Shown here: one piece after another, positions 15,436 to 25,060 of the stretch
Position numbering within the stretch: position 1 is the stretch's first letter
Layout: every line of letters starts with the position of its first letter
Source of the DNA: Microcella humidisoli
Lineage (GTDB): Bacteria; Actinomycetota; Actinomycetes; Actinomycetales; Microbacteriaceae
Assembly (NCBI RefSeq): GCF_024362325.1
Contig: NZ_CP101497.1
Coordinates: forward strand, 1-64,000
Direction of reading: 5' to 3'
Length of the DNA stretch: 64,000 bases
Notes under the pieces: model-generated
Database searches by the model: none
Seen by the model: only the letters and a program-made list of their open reading frames with translations
Told to the model about the DNA's origin: nothing
Program-made: the position numbers and the translations under genes

Positions 15436-17925
15436 CTATCGAGGCGGGCCGACGTCGCCGCCCTCGAGTGCGCCCCTCTCGACCGCGCCCCGTTCCACCC
15501 AGAGCCGCAGCGCGCTCGAGCCGTCGCCGCCCGGCGCGAGCAGGCCGAGCCCATGGGTGTCGCTGCGCACGACCGTCGACCCCGCCGCGTCGAGCACGGC
15601 GAGCAGGTCGGGCGCGGGATGCCCGTAGGTGTTGTCGGCGCCGACGCCGATGAGCGCGACGGGGGCGCCGAGCTGCGCGTAGAGCGGCTCGTGCTGGTCG
15701 GGCGAGCCATGGTGGCTCACCTTGACGACGTCGACGGAGGCCAGCGGCTGCGCGGCGGCGAGCATGCGCTGCGCATCCGCCCCCAGATCGCCGAGGGCGA
15801 GCATGCTCGGGCAGTCGCCGCACGCCGGGCCGCCGCGCAGCTCGACGACGATGCTCGCGTCGTTGCCGGGTTCAACCCCGCGGTGCGCGGGCGGCCACAG
15901 CACGCGCCACTCGTGCGCACCGAGCGTGCCGTACCGTCCCTCGGCAACGAGGTCGACGACGGCGCCGCCGGCCGCGAGGGCCGCAACGACGGCCTCATCC
16001 TGCTCGCGCCCGGTCGGGCCCACGAGCACGCGATCGACACGGCCGACCACCGCGGGCACGCCGCCCGCGTGGTCGAGATCGAAGTGGGTGAGCACGAGCA
16101 GGTCGATGCGTCCGACGCCGAGCGTGTCGAGGCACCCCTCGAGCAGTTCGGGCTCGGCTCCCGTGTCGATGAGCGCGACGGCGTCCGCGCTGCGCACGAG
16201 CACGGCGTCACCCTGCCCGATGTCGCACTGCGCGATGACCCAGTCGCCCGGGCGGCCCAGGCTCCGCAACGCGGCCGTGCCCGCCGTCGCCCCCATGACG
16301 ACGACGAGCGCCGCGGCGGTGGCGAGCGCGACGCGTCGCCGTAGCCGGGCGCTGCCGAGGCGCCCCGGCACGCCGAATGCGACGAGCCCGGCGATCGTGA
16401 GCCCCGCAAGCAGCAGCGCCCCGACCGCGCCTTCGGGCCACGGCAGCAGAGCGCCGGGCAGCGTCGAGCACACGCGCGCAATGCCCGCGATCCAGGCCGC
16501 GGGAAGCCACGCGATGCCCGCCACGAGCAGTGCCAGGGTCGGGATGACCGGCGCGAGCAGGCACGCGATCATGCCCACGATCGTCGCCACCGGGGCGGCG
16601 GGCGCCGCGAGCACGTTCGCGAAGACCCCGGTGAGCGGCACCTCGGGCGCGAGCAGGATCAGCACGGGTTGGCACGCCAGCTGCGCGCTGAGCGGCACGG
16701 CGATCGCGAGCGCGAGCCACGCGGGCAGCACGCGCTCGAGCACCGCCGCGAGCGGACCCGCGAGCACGAGCAGCGCCGCCGTCGCGAGCACCGAGAGGGT
16801 GAAGCCGTACTCCCGCGCGATCCACGGATCGAGCACGACGATACCGAGCACCGCGAGGCCCAGCACGGGCAGCCCGCGCGCGGGGCGGCCGCTCACGAGC
16901 GCCAGCAGCACGACGGCGGCCATAACGGCGGCGCGCACAACGCTCGGCTCGGGCGTGACGAGCACGACGAAGCCGCCGAGCGCCACGAGCGCGACCCCGA
17001 CCCGCACGGGCCGCGGCCATCGGGCGAGCGCGCCGATGCCGAGCACGAGGCCGACGACGATGGCGCAGTTGGCTCCCGACACGGCCGTGAGGTGGCTGAG
17101 GGCGCTCGCCTTCATGGCCGCATCGAGGTCGTCGGTCACGGCGGTGGTGTCACCGATCGCGAGGCCCGGCAGCAGTGCAGCGCCGTCGCCGGCGAAGGGC
17201 GCCATGAGGGCGAGGAACCCCGCGCGCAGGGAATCCGCCCCACCGAGGAGCGCGGGCGGTGCTGCGACGGGCGTCACATCAGAGACCGGTCGCACGAGCG
17301 CGACACGGTCGTCGCCCGCCTCCAGAGGGATGAGCCGCACCGTGCCCTCGAGCCGCGTGCCGAGCGGCAGGCGCCCCTCGACCGGGAGGCCGAGCACCCG
17401 CACCGGCACGCGCACGGCGAGCGGCCGCTCGCTGCCGTCGGGCATCCGCGCGCCGACCGCCACGATGAGCGCGTCGGCGCTCACGCCACCCCAGCCTCCG
17501 AACCCCGAGTCCGTCTCGAGCGGCGCCACGACCGTCTGCTCGAGCTCGAGCACGACGTCGACCGTGGCACCCTCGTCGAGCGCGGCGCTCAGCGCGGGCG
17601 GCGTGCGCGCGGGGGCGGCGAGGGCGACGGCGATCGCGAGCACAGCGACGGCGAGAACGCTCGGGATGCTCGCCGCGAGCAGCTCCCCCGCGCGACCCGC
17701 GCACCCGCGGCGCCGCAGCACCCCGATCGCGAGCCCTGCGAGCGCCAGAGCCGTGACGGCGGCGGGCGCGGCAGCCGCGGGCGCCCCGACCAGCACGATG
17801 GCCGCGAGCCACCCGGCGAGGGCGGGGAGCGCGAGGCGGGCATCCGCCACCCGCGGCACTACGACCCGCGGCGCGACGTCCCGCGCGTCGACCTCCGCCA
17901 CCTCGACCGCGGGGGGCGCGCTCAC
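15436..17925 (-). CDS. comEC: ComEC/Rec2 DNA-uptake channel
   Basis: ComEC transports single-stranded DNA across the membrane in natural competence. The 829-residue protein has a hydrophobic N-terminus, the central competence domain with many membrane helices (roughly residues 240-540), and a C-terminal metallo-beta-lactamase-like domain with HFDLDHAGG near residue 610, the metal motif of the putative nuclease. It overlaps comEA by four bases (ATGA) and is followed after ten bases by holA. The full comEA-comEC pair suggests the organism may be or have been competent, though pilus genes are not in view. Confidence 0.93.
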   Translation of the reverse strand: MSAPPAVEVAEVDARDVAPRVVVPRVADARLALPALAGWLAAIVLVGAPAAAAPAAVTALALAGLAIGVLRRRGCAGRAGELLAASIPSVLAVAVLAIAVALAAPARTPPALSAALDEGATVDVVLELEQTVVAPLETDSGFGGWGGVSADALIVAVGARMPDGSERPLAVRVPVRVLGLPVEGRLPLGTRLEGTVRLIPLEAGDDRVALVRPVSDVTPVAAPPALLGGADSLRAGFLALMAPFAGDGAALLPGLAIGDTTAVTDDLDAAMKASALSHLTAVSGANCAIVVGLVLGIGALARWPRPVRVGVALVALGGFVVLVTPEPSVVRAAVMAAVVLLALVSGRPARGLPVLGLAVLGIVVLDPWIAREYGFTLSVLATAALLVLAGPLAAVLERVLPAWLALAIAVPLSAQLACQPVLILLAPEVPLTGVFANVLAAPAAPVATIVGMIACLLAPVIPTLALLVAGIAWLPAAWIAGIARVCSTLPGALLPWPEGAVGALLLAGLTIAGLVAFGVPGRLGSARLRRRVALATAAALVVVMGATAGTAALRSLGRPGDWVIAQCDIGQGDAVLVRSADAVALIDTGAEPELLEGCLDTLGVGRIDLLVLTHFDLDHAGGVPAVVGRVDRVLVGPTGREQDEAVVAALAAGGAVVDLVAEGRYGTLGAHEWRVLWPPAHRGVEPGNDASIVVELRGGPACGDCPSMLALGDLGADAQRMLAAAQPLASVDVVKVSHHGSPDQHEPLYAQLGAPVALIGVGADNTYGHPAPDLLAVLDAAGSTVVRSDTHGLGLLAPGGDGSSALRLWVERGAVERGALEGGDVGPPR

Positions 17926-18557
17926 ACCGTCGCCTGATCGCGCAGGCCCGCGAGCGTCTTCTCGCCGATGCCGCTCACGGCCGTGAGCTCGTCGACGCTG
18001 CGGAACGGTCCGTTCTCGTCGCGCCAGGCGATGATGCGCGCCGCGATGGCGGGGCCCACGCCGGGCAGCGTCTCGAGGGCGGCGGCATCGGCGGTGTTGA
18101 GGTTGACGCGGCCGTCGCCCGTCGCGCCGCCCGCCGACCCCGGCGCCGCGGGCGCGGTGACGGGCACCTCGCCCACGCGCGGCACGCGCAGTTGCTCGCC
18201 ATCGACGACGACGCGGGCGAGGTTCACGCCCGCGAGGTCGGCGTCGTCGCTCGGTCCGCCCGCGGCGGCGATCGCGTCGACGACGCGCGCGCCGAGCGGC
18301 AGTTCGACGATGCCGGGCTGCGAGACCGCGCCGAGCACGTGCAGCACGACGACCTCGATGGCGGGGGCCGGTCCGGGTGTCGCGCCATCGACGGCCACGG
18401 GCGCCTCGACCGTCACGGTCTGCCCGCCGGGAGTGACGACGGCGCCCACGACGGCCGCACCGACGCCGAGCAGCGCGAGCACCACGACTCCGCCGAGCGC
18501 CGCCCGCACGCGCGGCGACCGCCGGGGAGGCCCGTCGAGCGCGGCGAGGTGGGTCAC
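17922..18557 (-). CDS. comEA: ComEA DNA-binding competence protein
   Basis: ComEA is the membrane-anchored receptor that binds double-stranded DNA and hands it to ComEC. The 211-residue protein has an N-terminal transmembrane helix (about residues 22-44), an SLBB domain (VVLHVLGAVSQPGIVELP) and a C-terminal helix-hairpin-helix pair (VNLNTADAAALETLPGVGP… with SVDELTAVSGIGEKTL). The stop overlaps the comEC start (ATGA). It is first of the comEA-comEC-holA operon; a strong hairpin separates it from leuS upstream. Confidence 0.92.
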   Translation of the reverse strand: MTHLAALDGPPRRSPRVRAALGGVVVLALLGVGAAVVGAVVTPGGQTVTVEAPVAVDGATPGPAPAIEVVVLHVLGAVSQPGIVELPLGARVVDAIAAAGGPSDDADLAGVNLARVVVDGEQLRVPRVGEVPVTAPAAPGSAGGATGDGRVNLNTADAAALETLPGVGPAIAARIIAWRDENGPFRSVDELTAVSGIGEKTLAGLRDQATV

Positions 18558-18571
18558 CGCGGCAGGCTAGG

Positions 18572-18613
18572 CCCGCGCGGCAGCCCTCACCGAGTGAGGG
18601 CGGGCCGCGCGGG
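18572..18613. terminator. Hairpin terminator between leuS and comEA
   Basis: CCCGCGCGG (18572-18580) pairs with CCGCGCGGG (18605-18613), and GCCCTCAC (18583-18590) pairs with GTGAGGGC (18594-18601) around a CGA loop. It lies six bases beyond the leuS stop and just upstream of comEA. Confidence 0.7.
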
Positions 18614-18618
18614 AGCGC

Positions 18619-21219
18619 CTACTTCTGGGTCGCGATGTTGACGACGCGCGGGGCGCGCACGATGACCTGCGCGATCGGTCGGTCGCCGATCGCACGCTGC
18701 ACGGCCTCGGAAGCCCGGGCGAGCGCTTCGAGCTCGTCGCCGCCGATGAGCGGGCTCACCTGAAGCTTGTCGCGCACCTTGCCGTCGACCTGCACGATCG
18801 CCGTCACCGACTCCTCGACGAGCAGCAGCGGGTCGGCCTTGCGCCAGCCCGCGAACGCGATGAGGTCGCTGCTCGTGTCGCCGCCGTGGCCGAGGCGCAC
18901 CCACATGTCTTCGGCCGTGTACGGCGCGAAGATCGAGAGGGCGACCGCGACGACCTCGACGGCCTCGCGCACGGCGGGGTCCGCCGCGCCCGGTCCGGAG
19001 TCGATCGCCTTGCGGATGACGTTGACAAGCTCCATCGTGCGCGCGACGGCCACGTTGAACTTGAACGACTCCATGAGGCCCGGCACTTCGGCGAGGAAGC
19101 GGTGCGTCACCCGCCGCAGGGCGACGTCGCCCGTGGAGGGGTCGGCGCCGACCGGGGCGGTGACCTCGCCCGACAGCCGCCAGGCGCGGGCCAAGAACTT
19201 CTGCGAGCCCGTGGGCGAGACATCCGCCCAGTCGATGTCGTCCTCCGGCGGACCGGCGAAGGCCATCGTCAGGCGCACGGCGTCGACGCCGTAGCTGTCG
19301 ACGCCCTCGGTGAAGGTGACGATGTTGCCCTTCGACTTCGACATCTTCGCACCATTGAGCACGACCATGCCCTGGTTGAGCAGCGCCGAGAAGGGCTCGG
19401 TGAAGCTCACGTAGCCGAGGTCGAACAGCACCTTCGTGATGAAGCGCGCGTAGAGCAGGTGCAGAATCGCGTGCTCGACGCCACCCACGTACTGGTCGAC
19501 GGGCGCCCACTTCTCGGCCATCGCCGGGTCGAACGCCTTCGTGTCGTCGGTGGGGTTCAAGAAGCGCAGGAAGTACCACGACGAGTCGACGAAGGTGTCC
19601 ATGGTGTCGGTGTCCCGGCGCGCCGGGCGGCCGTCGGGCGTGGTCGTCGCGACCCAGTCCTCGACGCCGCCGAGGGGCGAGGTGCCCTTCGGCTTCATGT
19701 CGATGCCCTCGGCGTTCGGCAGTTCGATCGGCAGCGCATCCATCGGCACCGGCACTTCGGCGCCCTGCTCGTCGTACATGATCGGAATCGGGGTGCCCCA
19801 GTACCGCTGGCGGCTGATGAGCCAGTCGCGCAGGCGGTAGGTCTTGGATGCCCGCCCCGTGCCGCGCTCTTCCAGCAGCTCGATCGCGCGCGTGATGGCG
19901 TGCTGCTTGCTGAGGCCGTCGAGGGGGCCCGAGTTGATCATGCGCCCGTCGCCCGTGAGCGCCTCACCGGTGGCGACAGGGTCGAGCGGCGCGGCGCCCG
20001 CCGTGCCGGGATCACCCGACGCGAGCATTTCGGGGGTGATTACCGGAATCGCGCCCGTGACCGGGGCGTTCGTGTCGACGACGACGCGCACCGGCAGGTC
20101 GTAGGCGATCGCGAAGTCGAGGTCGCGCTGGTCGTGGGCGGGCACGGCCATGATGGCGCCGTGGCCGTAGTCGGCGAGCACGTAGTCGGCGGCCCACACG
20201 GGGATGCGCTCGCCCGTGACGGGGTTGATCGCCCAGCGGTCGAGGAAGACGCCGGTCTTCTCGCGCGAGGTGTCTTGCCGGTCGATCTCGCTCTTCTTCT
20301 GCGCCTCTTCGAGGTAGGCCTGGAACGCCATGCGCACCTCGGGGGTCGAGCCGGCGGCGAGCTCGGCGGCGAGGTCGCTGTCGGGCGCCACGACCATGAA
20401 GGTGGCGCCGAAGAGCGTGTCGGGGCGCGTCGTGAAGACCGTCACGGGGCTGTGGTGGCCCTCGATGACGAAGTCGACGTCGGCACCCGTCGAGCGGCCG
20501 ATCCAGTTGCGCTGCATCGTCAGTACCTTGGCCGGCCACGAGCCCTCGAGCTGGTTGAGGTCGTCGAGCAGGCGGTCGGCGTAGTCGGTGATCTTGAAGT
20601 ACCACTGGGTGAGCTTCTTCTTGACCACGACGGCGCCCGAGCGCTCGCTCGTGCCGTCGGGCAGCACTTGCTCGTTGGCGAGCACCGTCTGGTCGACCGG
20701 GTCCCAGTTGACCCAGCTGTCTTTGCGGTAGGCGAGGCCCTTCTCGTACATCTTCAGGAACAGCCACTGGTTCCAGCGGTAGTACTCGGGGTCGCTCGTG
20801 TGCAGCACGCGGGTCCAGTCGAAGCTCGCCGCGTAGCGCTTCATCGACGCCTTCTGCTGCGCGATGTTGTCGTACGTCCACTGCCGCGGGTCGGCGCCGC
20901 GCTTGATGGCCGCGTTCTCGGCGGGCAGACCGAACGAGTCCCAGCCGATCGGGTGCAGCACCGTGAAGCCCTGCTGGCGCCAGTAGCGGGCGACGATGTC
21001 GCCGAGCGCATACTGCTCGGCGTGCCCCATGTGCAGGTCGCCGCTGGGGTACGGGAACATGTCGAGCACGTACTTGCGCGGCTTCGTGTCGGCGGGGTCG
21101 TCGACGGTGAACGGCTGCAGCTCGTCCCAGATCGGCGCCCAGTGGGCCTCGATGCGGGCGTGGTCGTACGCGTTCTCGTCGGGGTGCAGCTCGTCGGTCA
21201 CGGAGAGGTCTCGATTCAC
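18619..21219 (-). CDS. leuS: Leucyl-tRNA synthetase
   Basis: LeuRS charges tRNA-Leu. The 866-residue protein has the class I HIGH motif as HMGH (in [15 protein letters not shown], near residue 63), the CP1 editing domain in the middle ([17 protein letters not shown]), the signature KMSKSKGN, and a C-terminal anticodon-binding and tail domain. The start [20 protein letters not shown] is chosen because the family's first conserved block ([14 protein letters not shown]) follows at once. It is single, leftward, and followed by a terminator hairpin. I saw no T-box-like leader in the short space upstream. Confidence 0.97.
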   Translation of the reverse strand: MNRDLSVTDELHPDENAYDHARIEAHWAPIWDELQPFTVDDPADTKPRKYVLDMFPYPSGDLHMGHAEQYALGDIVARYWRQQGFTVLHPIGWDSFGLPAENAAIKRGADPRQWTYDNIAQQKASMKRYAASFDWTRVLHTSDPEYYRWNQWLFLKMYEKGLAYRKDSWVNWDPVDQTVLANEQVLPDGTSERSGAVVVKKKLTQWYFKITDYADRLLDDLNQLEGSWPAKVLTMQRNWIGRSTGADVDFVIEGHHSPVTVFTTRPDTLFGATFMVVAPDSDLAAELAAGSTPEVRMAFQAYLEEAQKKSEIDRQDTSREKTGVFLDRWAINPVTGERIPVWAADYVLADYGHGAIMAVPAHDQRDLDFAIAYDLPVRVVVDTNAPVTGAIPVITPEMLASGDPGTAGAAPLDPVATGEALTGDGRMINSGPLDGLSKQHAITRAIELLEERGTGRASKTYRLRDWLISRQRYWGTPIPIMYDEQGAEVPVPMDALPIELPNAEGIDMKPKGTSPLGGVEDWVATTTPDGRPARRDTDTMDTFVDSSWYFLRFLNPTDDTKAFDPAMAEKWAPVDQYVGGVEHAILHLLYARFITKVLFDLGYVSFTEPFSALLNQGMVVLNGAKMSKSKGNIVTFTEGVDSYGVDAVRLTMAFAGPPEDDIDWADVSPTGSQKFLARAWRLSGEVTAPVGADPSTGDVALRRVTHRFLAEVPGLMESFKFNVAVARTMELVNVIRKAIDSGPGAADPAVREAVEVVAVALSIFAPYTAEDMWVRLGHGGDTSSDLIAFAGWRKADPLLLVEESVTAIVQVDGKVRDKLQVSPLIGGDELEALARASEAVQRAIGDRPIAQVIVRAPRVVNIATQK

Positions 21220-21264
21220 GTCTGTGCAGGGGCCGCCCGGTGGTGGCGGGGCAGAACTGCCAGA

Positions 21265-22647
21265 TTACCGGGTGCTCGGGGCCGCATCCTCCGCGAGCGC
21301 CCGCAGCAGCGCCGCGGCCTTCAGTCGCATCTCGGCCACCTCGGCCACGGGGTCGCTGAGCGCCGTCACGCCGCCGCCCGCGCCGACCGAAGCCCGGTCG
21401 CCGCGCACGACGATGCTGCGGATGACCATCGCGAGGTCGGCCGTGCCGTCGGCGCCGAGGTAGCCGAAGGCTCCCGAGTAGATGCCCCGGGGGCCGGCCT
21501 CGAGCCCGGCGAGCAGCTCGATGGCGCGGCGCTTGGGTGCGCCGGTCATGGAGCCGGCGGGAAGACATGCGGCCACAGCATCCAGCGCATCGAGGCCGGG
21601 CCGCAGGCGACCCTCGACGGTGCTGACGAGCTGGTGCACGTGGGCGTAGCTCTCGACCTCGAGCAGGCCCGTGACGGTGACCGTGCCGACGGTGCAGATG
21701 CGCGCGAGGTCGTTGCGCATGAGGTCGACGATCATGAGGTTCTCGGCCTGCTCTTTGTCGCTCGCGGCGAGTTCGGCGGCGAGCGCCGCATCCCGCACCG
21801 GGTCGGCGTCGCGCGGGCGCGTGCCTTTGATCGGTCGGGTCTGCACGATGCCGTCGGCGACCCGCAGGAAGGTCTCGGGGCTCGCGCTCAGCAGGGTCGT
21901 GTCGCCGATACGCAGCAGGGCGCCGTGGTGCGCGGGGCTCGAGAGCCGCAGCCGTCGGTAGATCGCGACGGCGTCGAGGAGCGAGCCGTCAGCGGTCGCG
22001 GCCTCGGACTGCGTCGTGAGGCACAGCTGATACGCCTCGCCGTCGCGGATCGCCGCCTGGCACTGCAGCACGAGGTCGGCGTAGTGCTCGTCGGCGTCGC
22101 GCTGCACGATCGGCGCGAGCGGGGCGGGCGGGGCGATCGGGGCGCCGGATGCCGCTGCCGCCCGCTCGACCAGCGCGAGCATCCGCCGCCGCCAGTCGTC
22201 GAGTTCGCCGCGCCACTCCCCCGAACCGTCGAGATCGAGCGCGACGAGCCGGGCGGTGCCCGTGGCGTGGTCGACCGCCACGCCGCGGTCGACGCGCAGC
22301 CAGGCCGCGCGCTCGTCGCCCGGCACGAGCGGAACGGGCATGGCCATCGTCTCGGCCCGCAATTCGTAGCCGAACCACCCGACGAGTCCGAGCGGCAGCG
22401 GGTCGTCCCCCGCGGCGGGCGCGGGCATCGCGGCGAGCGCCGCCCGCAGCTGCGGCAGAACGGGGGCCTCGTGGTCGAGCGGCACGCGCGTGCCGAGGGC
22501 GATGAGGCTGTGGCCGGTGCGCGCGCCCAGGCCGGAGTCGAGCCAGACGAGGCCCTGCGTCTGCGGGTTCTCGGCGGCGAGCGCGAGGAACACCGCCTCG
22601 GCGCCGGGCGGCGCCGCGATCGGATGCTCGAGAACGCCGGGCCGCAT
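21265..22647 (-). CDS. pabB: Aminodeoxychorismate synthase component I (PabB)
   Basis: PabB converts chorismate to 4-amino-4-deoxychorismate for folate synthesis. The 460-residue protein has the chorismate-enzyme core with PIKGTRPR (near residue 274). The lysine there marks PabB, since anthranilate synthases have alanine. MIVDLMRNDLARICTVGTV and AVGAGGGVT-like (SVGAGGGVTALSDP) follow. ATG 22647 was chosen because longer frames run antisense through the pabC-like gene. It is divergent from that gene with only 12 bp between start codons. Confidence 0.92.
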   Translation of the reverse strand: MRPGVLEHPIAAPPGAEAVFLALAAENPQTQGLVWLDSGLGARTGHSLIALGTRVPLDHEAPVLPQLRAALAAMPAPAAGDDPLPLGLVGWFGYELRAETMAMPVPLVPGDERAAWLRVDRGVAVDHATGTARLVALDLDGSGEWRGELDDWRRRMLALVERAAAASGAPIAPPAPLAPIVQRDADEHYADLVLQCQAAIRDGEAYQLCLTTQSEAATADGSLLDAVAIYRRLRLSSPAHHGALLRIGDTTLLSASPETFLRVADGIVQTRPIKGTRPRDADPVRDAALAAELAASDKEQAENLMIVDLMRNDLARICTVGTVTVTGLLEVESYAHVHQLVSTVEGRLRPGLDALDAVAACLPAGSMTGAPKRRAIELLAGLEAGPRGIYSGAFGYLGADGTADLAMVIRSIVVRGDRASVGAGGGVTALSDPVAEVAEMRLKAAALLRALAEDAAPSTR

Positions 22648-22659
22648 ACCCTCAATGCT

Positions 22660-23484
22660 ATGAGCGCGCTCGGCGAGGGGCTTCACCCGTGGCGGCCCGG
22701 CACCGCCGCGAACGACACGCCCTGGGTGGCGCTCGACTGGTGCGATCCGCACGAAGGGCGCCTGCTCGCGGCCGACTCCTGGCGCGTCGTCGAGGGCCGC
22801 GTGCGCGGGCTCGAGGCGCATCGCGCGCGCTTCCTCGCCGCGGTGGGCCCGTGGCGCGACGACGCCGAAACCTTCTGGCGCGACGCCGTGGCGGCCCTCC
22901 CGCGCTCGGGCGACTGGTTTCCGCGCGTCGAGCTGCGCGAACGCGCCGAGGGCACGCAACTGAGCCTGCGCCTGCGCCCGACCCCGGCGACGGGCACCGA
23001 GGTCGACGTGGCGACCGCACCGCATGATCCGCGCACGCGACCGCTCATCAAGGGGCCCGATCTCGACGCCCTGCAGGCCCTTCGGGTCGCCGTGCAGCCG
23101 AGCGGGGCGGGCGAGGCGATCATCGTGGATGCGCAGGGCCGCGTCGTCGAAGGCGCCTACAGCGGCCTGCTCTGGTGGCGGGGCGAGACGCTCGTGCGTC
23201 CGGCAGACGCGCTGCCGCGCATCCCGAGCGTCACGGTCGACCTCGTGGTGCGGGCCGCGCGCGCGGCGGGGGTTCCGCTCGCCGAGGCCGAGGCCCGGCC
23301 CGCCGATCTCGCGGGCTGCGAGCTGTGGGTGCTCAGCGCGCTGCACGGACTGCGCTCGGCGCGGCACTGGATCGATGGCCCCGCGCTCGCCCCCGCGACG
23401 CGCGCGCCGCTCGGCCGCGCGTGGCTGGCGGGGGCCGCCGTCGATCTGTACCCCGACCGGGGGACACCCGCACTGGGGGGGTGA
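22660..23484 (+). CDS. pabC: Aminotransferase class IV, probable 4-amino-4-deoxychorismate lyase
   Basis: A 274-residue fold-type IV PLP enzyme. The probable PLP-binding lysine is in RPLIKGPDLD, the glutamate loop is VVEGAYSGLLWWRG, and the C-terminus has the ADLAGCELWVLSALHG pattern. Position divergent from pabB makes it the likely PabC, which releases p-aminobenzoate and pyruvate from aminodeoxychorismate. The sequence is fairly diverged from classical PabC, so the symbol rests partly on context. ATG 22660 is the only sensible start; the frame runs much further left only as an antisense shadow of leuS and pabB. Confidence 0.75.
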   Translation: MSALGEGLHPWRPGTAANDTPWVALDWCDPHEGRLLAADSWRVVEGRVRGLEAHRARFLAAVGPWRDDAETFWRDAVAALPRSGDWFPRVELRERAEGTQLSLRLRPTPATGTEVDVATAPHDPRTRPLIKGPDLDALQALRVAVQPSGAGEAIIVDAQGRVVEGAYSGLLWWRGETLVRPADALPRIPSVTVDLVVRAARAAGVPLAEAEARPADLAGCELWVLSALHGLRSARHWIDGPALAPATRAPLGRAWLAGAAVDLYPDRGTPALGG

Positions 23485-23563
23485 TGAATCCTCCCTTCAT
23501 CGGCCGTCGCGCCCGTAGACTGACCCCGCCGGATTCGGGTTCGGCATCAGAGGGGGATCTGAC

Positions 23564-24886
23564 GTGTCTGACGACGACTACGGCCGAGTGCCGGCGGGGT
23601 GGTATCCCGACCCGCTGGGCTTGCCCCAGTTGCGCTGGTGGGACAACCACGCCTGGACGGAGCACGTCTCTGACGCTCGCCAGCCGATGATGCCCACGCA
23701 GCCGGCCGCGGCGACGATGTTCGCCGACGACGACGAGCTGCCCTCGCGCCGCTCGCGCCGCAGCGCCGACTCGGCCGCCATCGACGAGCCGCCCGTCGAG
23801 CAGCCGACGGCCGCCGTGCTGCGCCAGCTCGCACCGCCGACCACCGACGACGCTCCGACGCTCGTCGAGCCGAGCGTGCCGTCGGCGCCCGTCGCCTCCG
23901 CTCCGTCCGCTCCCGCAACATCGGCAGCCGCAGCCAGCGCCGCGAGCGCGGCCGAGGCCTTCGCGGCCGCAGCCTTCGCCGACCTGCAGGCGCAGTCGGC
24001 GGCCACGAGCGGGAGCACCCCGTGGGTTCCGCTGGCCGGCGAGCCGGGCGCGCCCGTGTCGGCCGCCGCATCCGCCGGCTACGGCTCGGCCGCACAGACC
24101 TCTGCCCCGCAGACCTCCGCCCCCGGGTACGGTTCGGCGCCGGGCTACGGCTCCGCTCCCGGCTACGGCTCGGCTCCCGGAGCCCCGGCCTACGTGCCGG
24201 CGTGGAACGAATCGCCGGTCTCGGCGAGCGACCCGGGCCGACGCGGCACGCACCAGTCTCTCGGCACGACCGCGCCGCACCTGCAGAGCGTCGAGGTGTG
24301 GGCGATCGCGCTGCTGCCCATGCTGCAGCTGCTGTTGAGCCTGCTCGTGCTCGCCGCCTTCTCGACGGGCCCGAGCGTGGCGTTCATGGCCGTCATCTGG
24401 CTCGCGCCCTACCCCGTGACGCTCGTGCTCTCGTTCTTCGACTACCGCTCGCTGCGCCGCCGCGGCGTCGACCGGCCCGCGACGTGGCTCTGGGCGCTCG
24501 GCACGGCACCGCTCTACCTCATCGCGCGCGCCGTGCGCCTGAGCCGCATCTCGGGCGCCGGCTACGGCCCGGTCGCCGTGTTCCTGCTGCTGAGCGGACT
24601 CGTGGGCGCCTCGGTGCTCGCCGTGCCCGGTCTCATCATCGCCTCGTTGCCCGCCGTCTTCGCGGCCGAGGCCTCCAACAGCATCGAACTGGCCGCCCGC
24701 AGCATCGGCGGTCAGATGGAGGTCACCTGCCCGCCGAGCCCGCCGCTGTTCATCGGCCAGCAGCTGCGCTGCCCCGCCATCGACGCCTCGGGCAACCCGA
24801 TCGTCGTCACGGCGAGCCTGCAGCGCTCGAACGGCTGGATCGCCTGGCAGGTCGACGACTGGGGCGTCTTTAGCATCATTCGCTAA
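23564..24886 (+). CDS. DUF2510 membrane protein (paralogue 1)
   Basis: A 440-residue protein in three parts. The N-terminal DUF2510 motif (VPAGWYPDPLGLPQLRWWDNHAWTEH) is a tryptophan-rich module of unknown role typical of actinobacteria. A long Ala/Ser/Pro-rich disordered stretch to about residue 240 includes three tandem GYGSAP units. The C-terminal part has about four hydrophobic helices (WAIALLPMLQLLLSLLVLAA and later) and a short exposed domain with two cysteines (VTCPPSP, LRCPAID). Start is GTG 23564 with AGGGGG upstream. First of four such paralogues within 11 kb; function unknown, probably envelope-associated. Confidence 0.85.
   Translation: MSDDDYGRVPAGWYPDPLGLPQLRWWDNHAWTEHVSDARQPMMPTQPAAATMFADDDELPSRRSRRSADSAAIDEPPVEQPTAAVLRQLAPPTTDDAPTLVEPSVPSAPVASAPSAPATSAAAASAASAAEAFAAAAFADLQAQSAATSGSTPWVPLAGEPGAPVSAAASAGYGSAAQTSAPQTSAPGYGSAPGYGSAPGYGSAPGAPAYVPAWNESPVSASDPGRRGTHQSLGTTAPHLQSVEVWAIALLPMLQLLLSLLVLAAFSTGPSVAFMAVIWLAPYPVTLVLSFFDYRSLRRRGVDRPATWLWALGTAPLYLIARAVRLSRISGAGYGPVAVFLLLSGLVGASVLAVPGLIIASLPAVFAAEASNSIELAARSIGGQMEVTCPPSPPLFIGQQLRCPAIDASGNPIVVTASLQRSNGWIAWQVDDWGVFSIIR
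24125..24178 (+). repeat. Three tandem 18-bp repeats coding GYGSAP
   Basis: Three consecutive 18-bp units inside DUF2510 paralogue 1 encode GYGSAP three times. In-frame repeats of this kind can change copy number by slippage and alter the length of the disordered linker. Confidence 0.8.
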
Positions 24887-24895
24887 CCGAATACC

Positions 24896-24921
24896 CCGGA
24901 AGCGGCCCGAACCGCTTCCGG
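24896..24921. terminator. Hairpin after DUF2510 paralogue 1
   Basis: A perfect 10-bp stem (CCGGAAGCGG, 24896-24905, with CCGCTTCCGG, 24912-24921) and a CCCGAA loop, starting nine bases after the stop codon. No T-run follows. Confidence 0.7.
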
Positions 24922-25060
24922 CCACAATTGAAAACGCAGCCGAGGGTGAGCAATCACCCGTCGCGTGGAACCCGAATACACCGCGGCACACCCGATCGAC
25001 CAGGGGGGTCGAGCGGAGCACACGATCCGGTCGGGGGACCGGGGACCATGGGGGACCACG

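Noticed and set aside
21220..21264. T-box leader for leuS
   Set aside because: The space is too short and shows no specifier loop or TGGNACCGCG-like sequence.
18886..23484. Very long rightward open frame (1532 codons)
   Set aside because: It runs antisense through leuS and pabB and is open only because of GC-rich codon bias; only its last part, from 22660, is a real gene.
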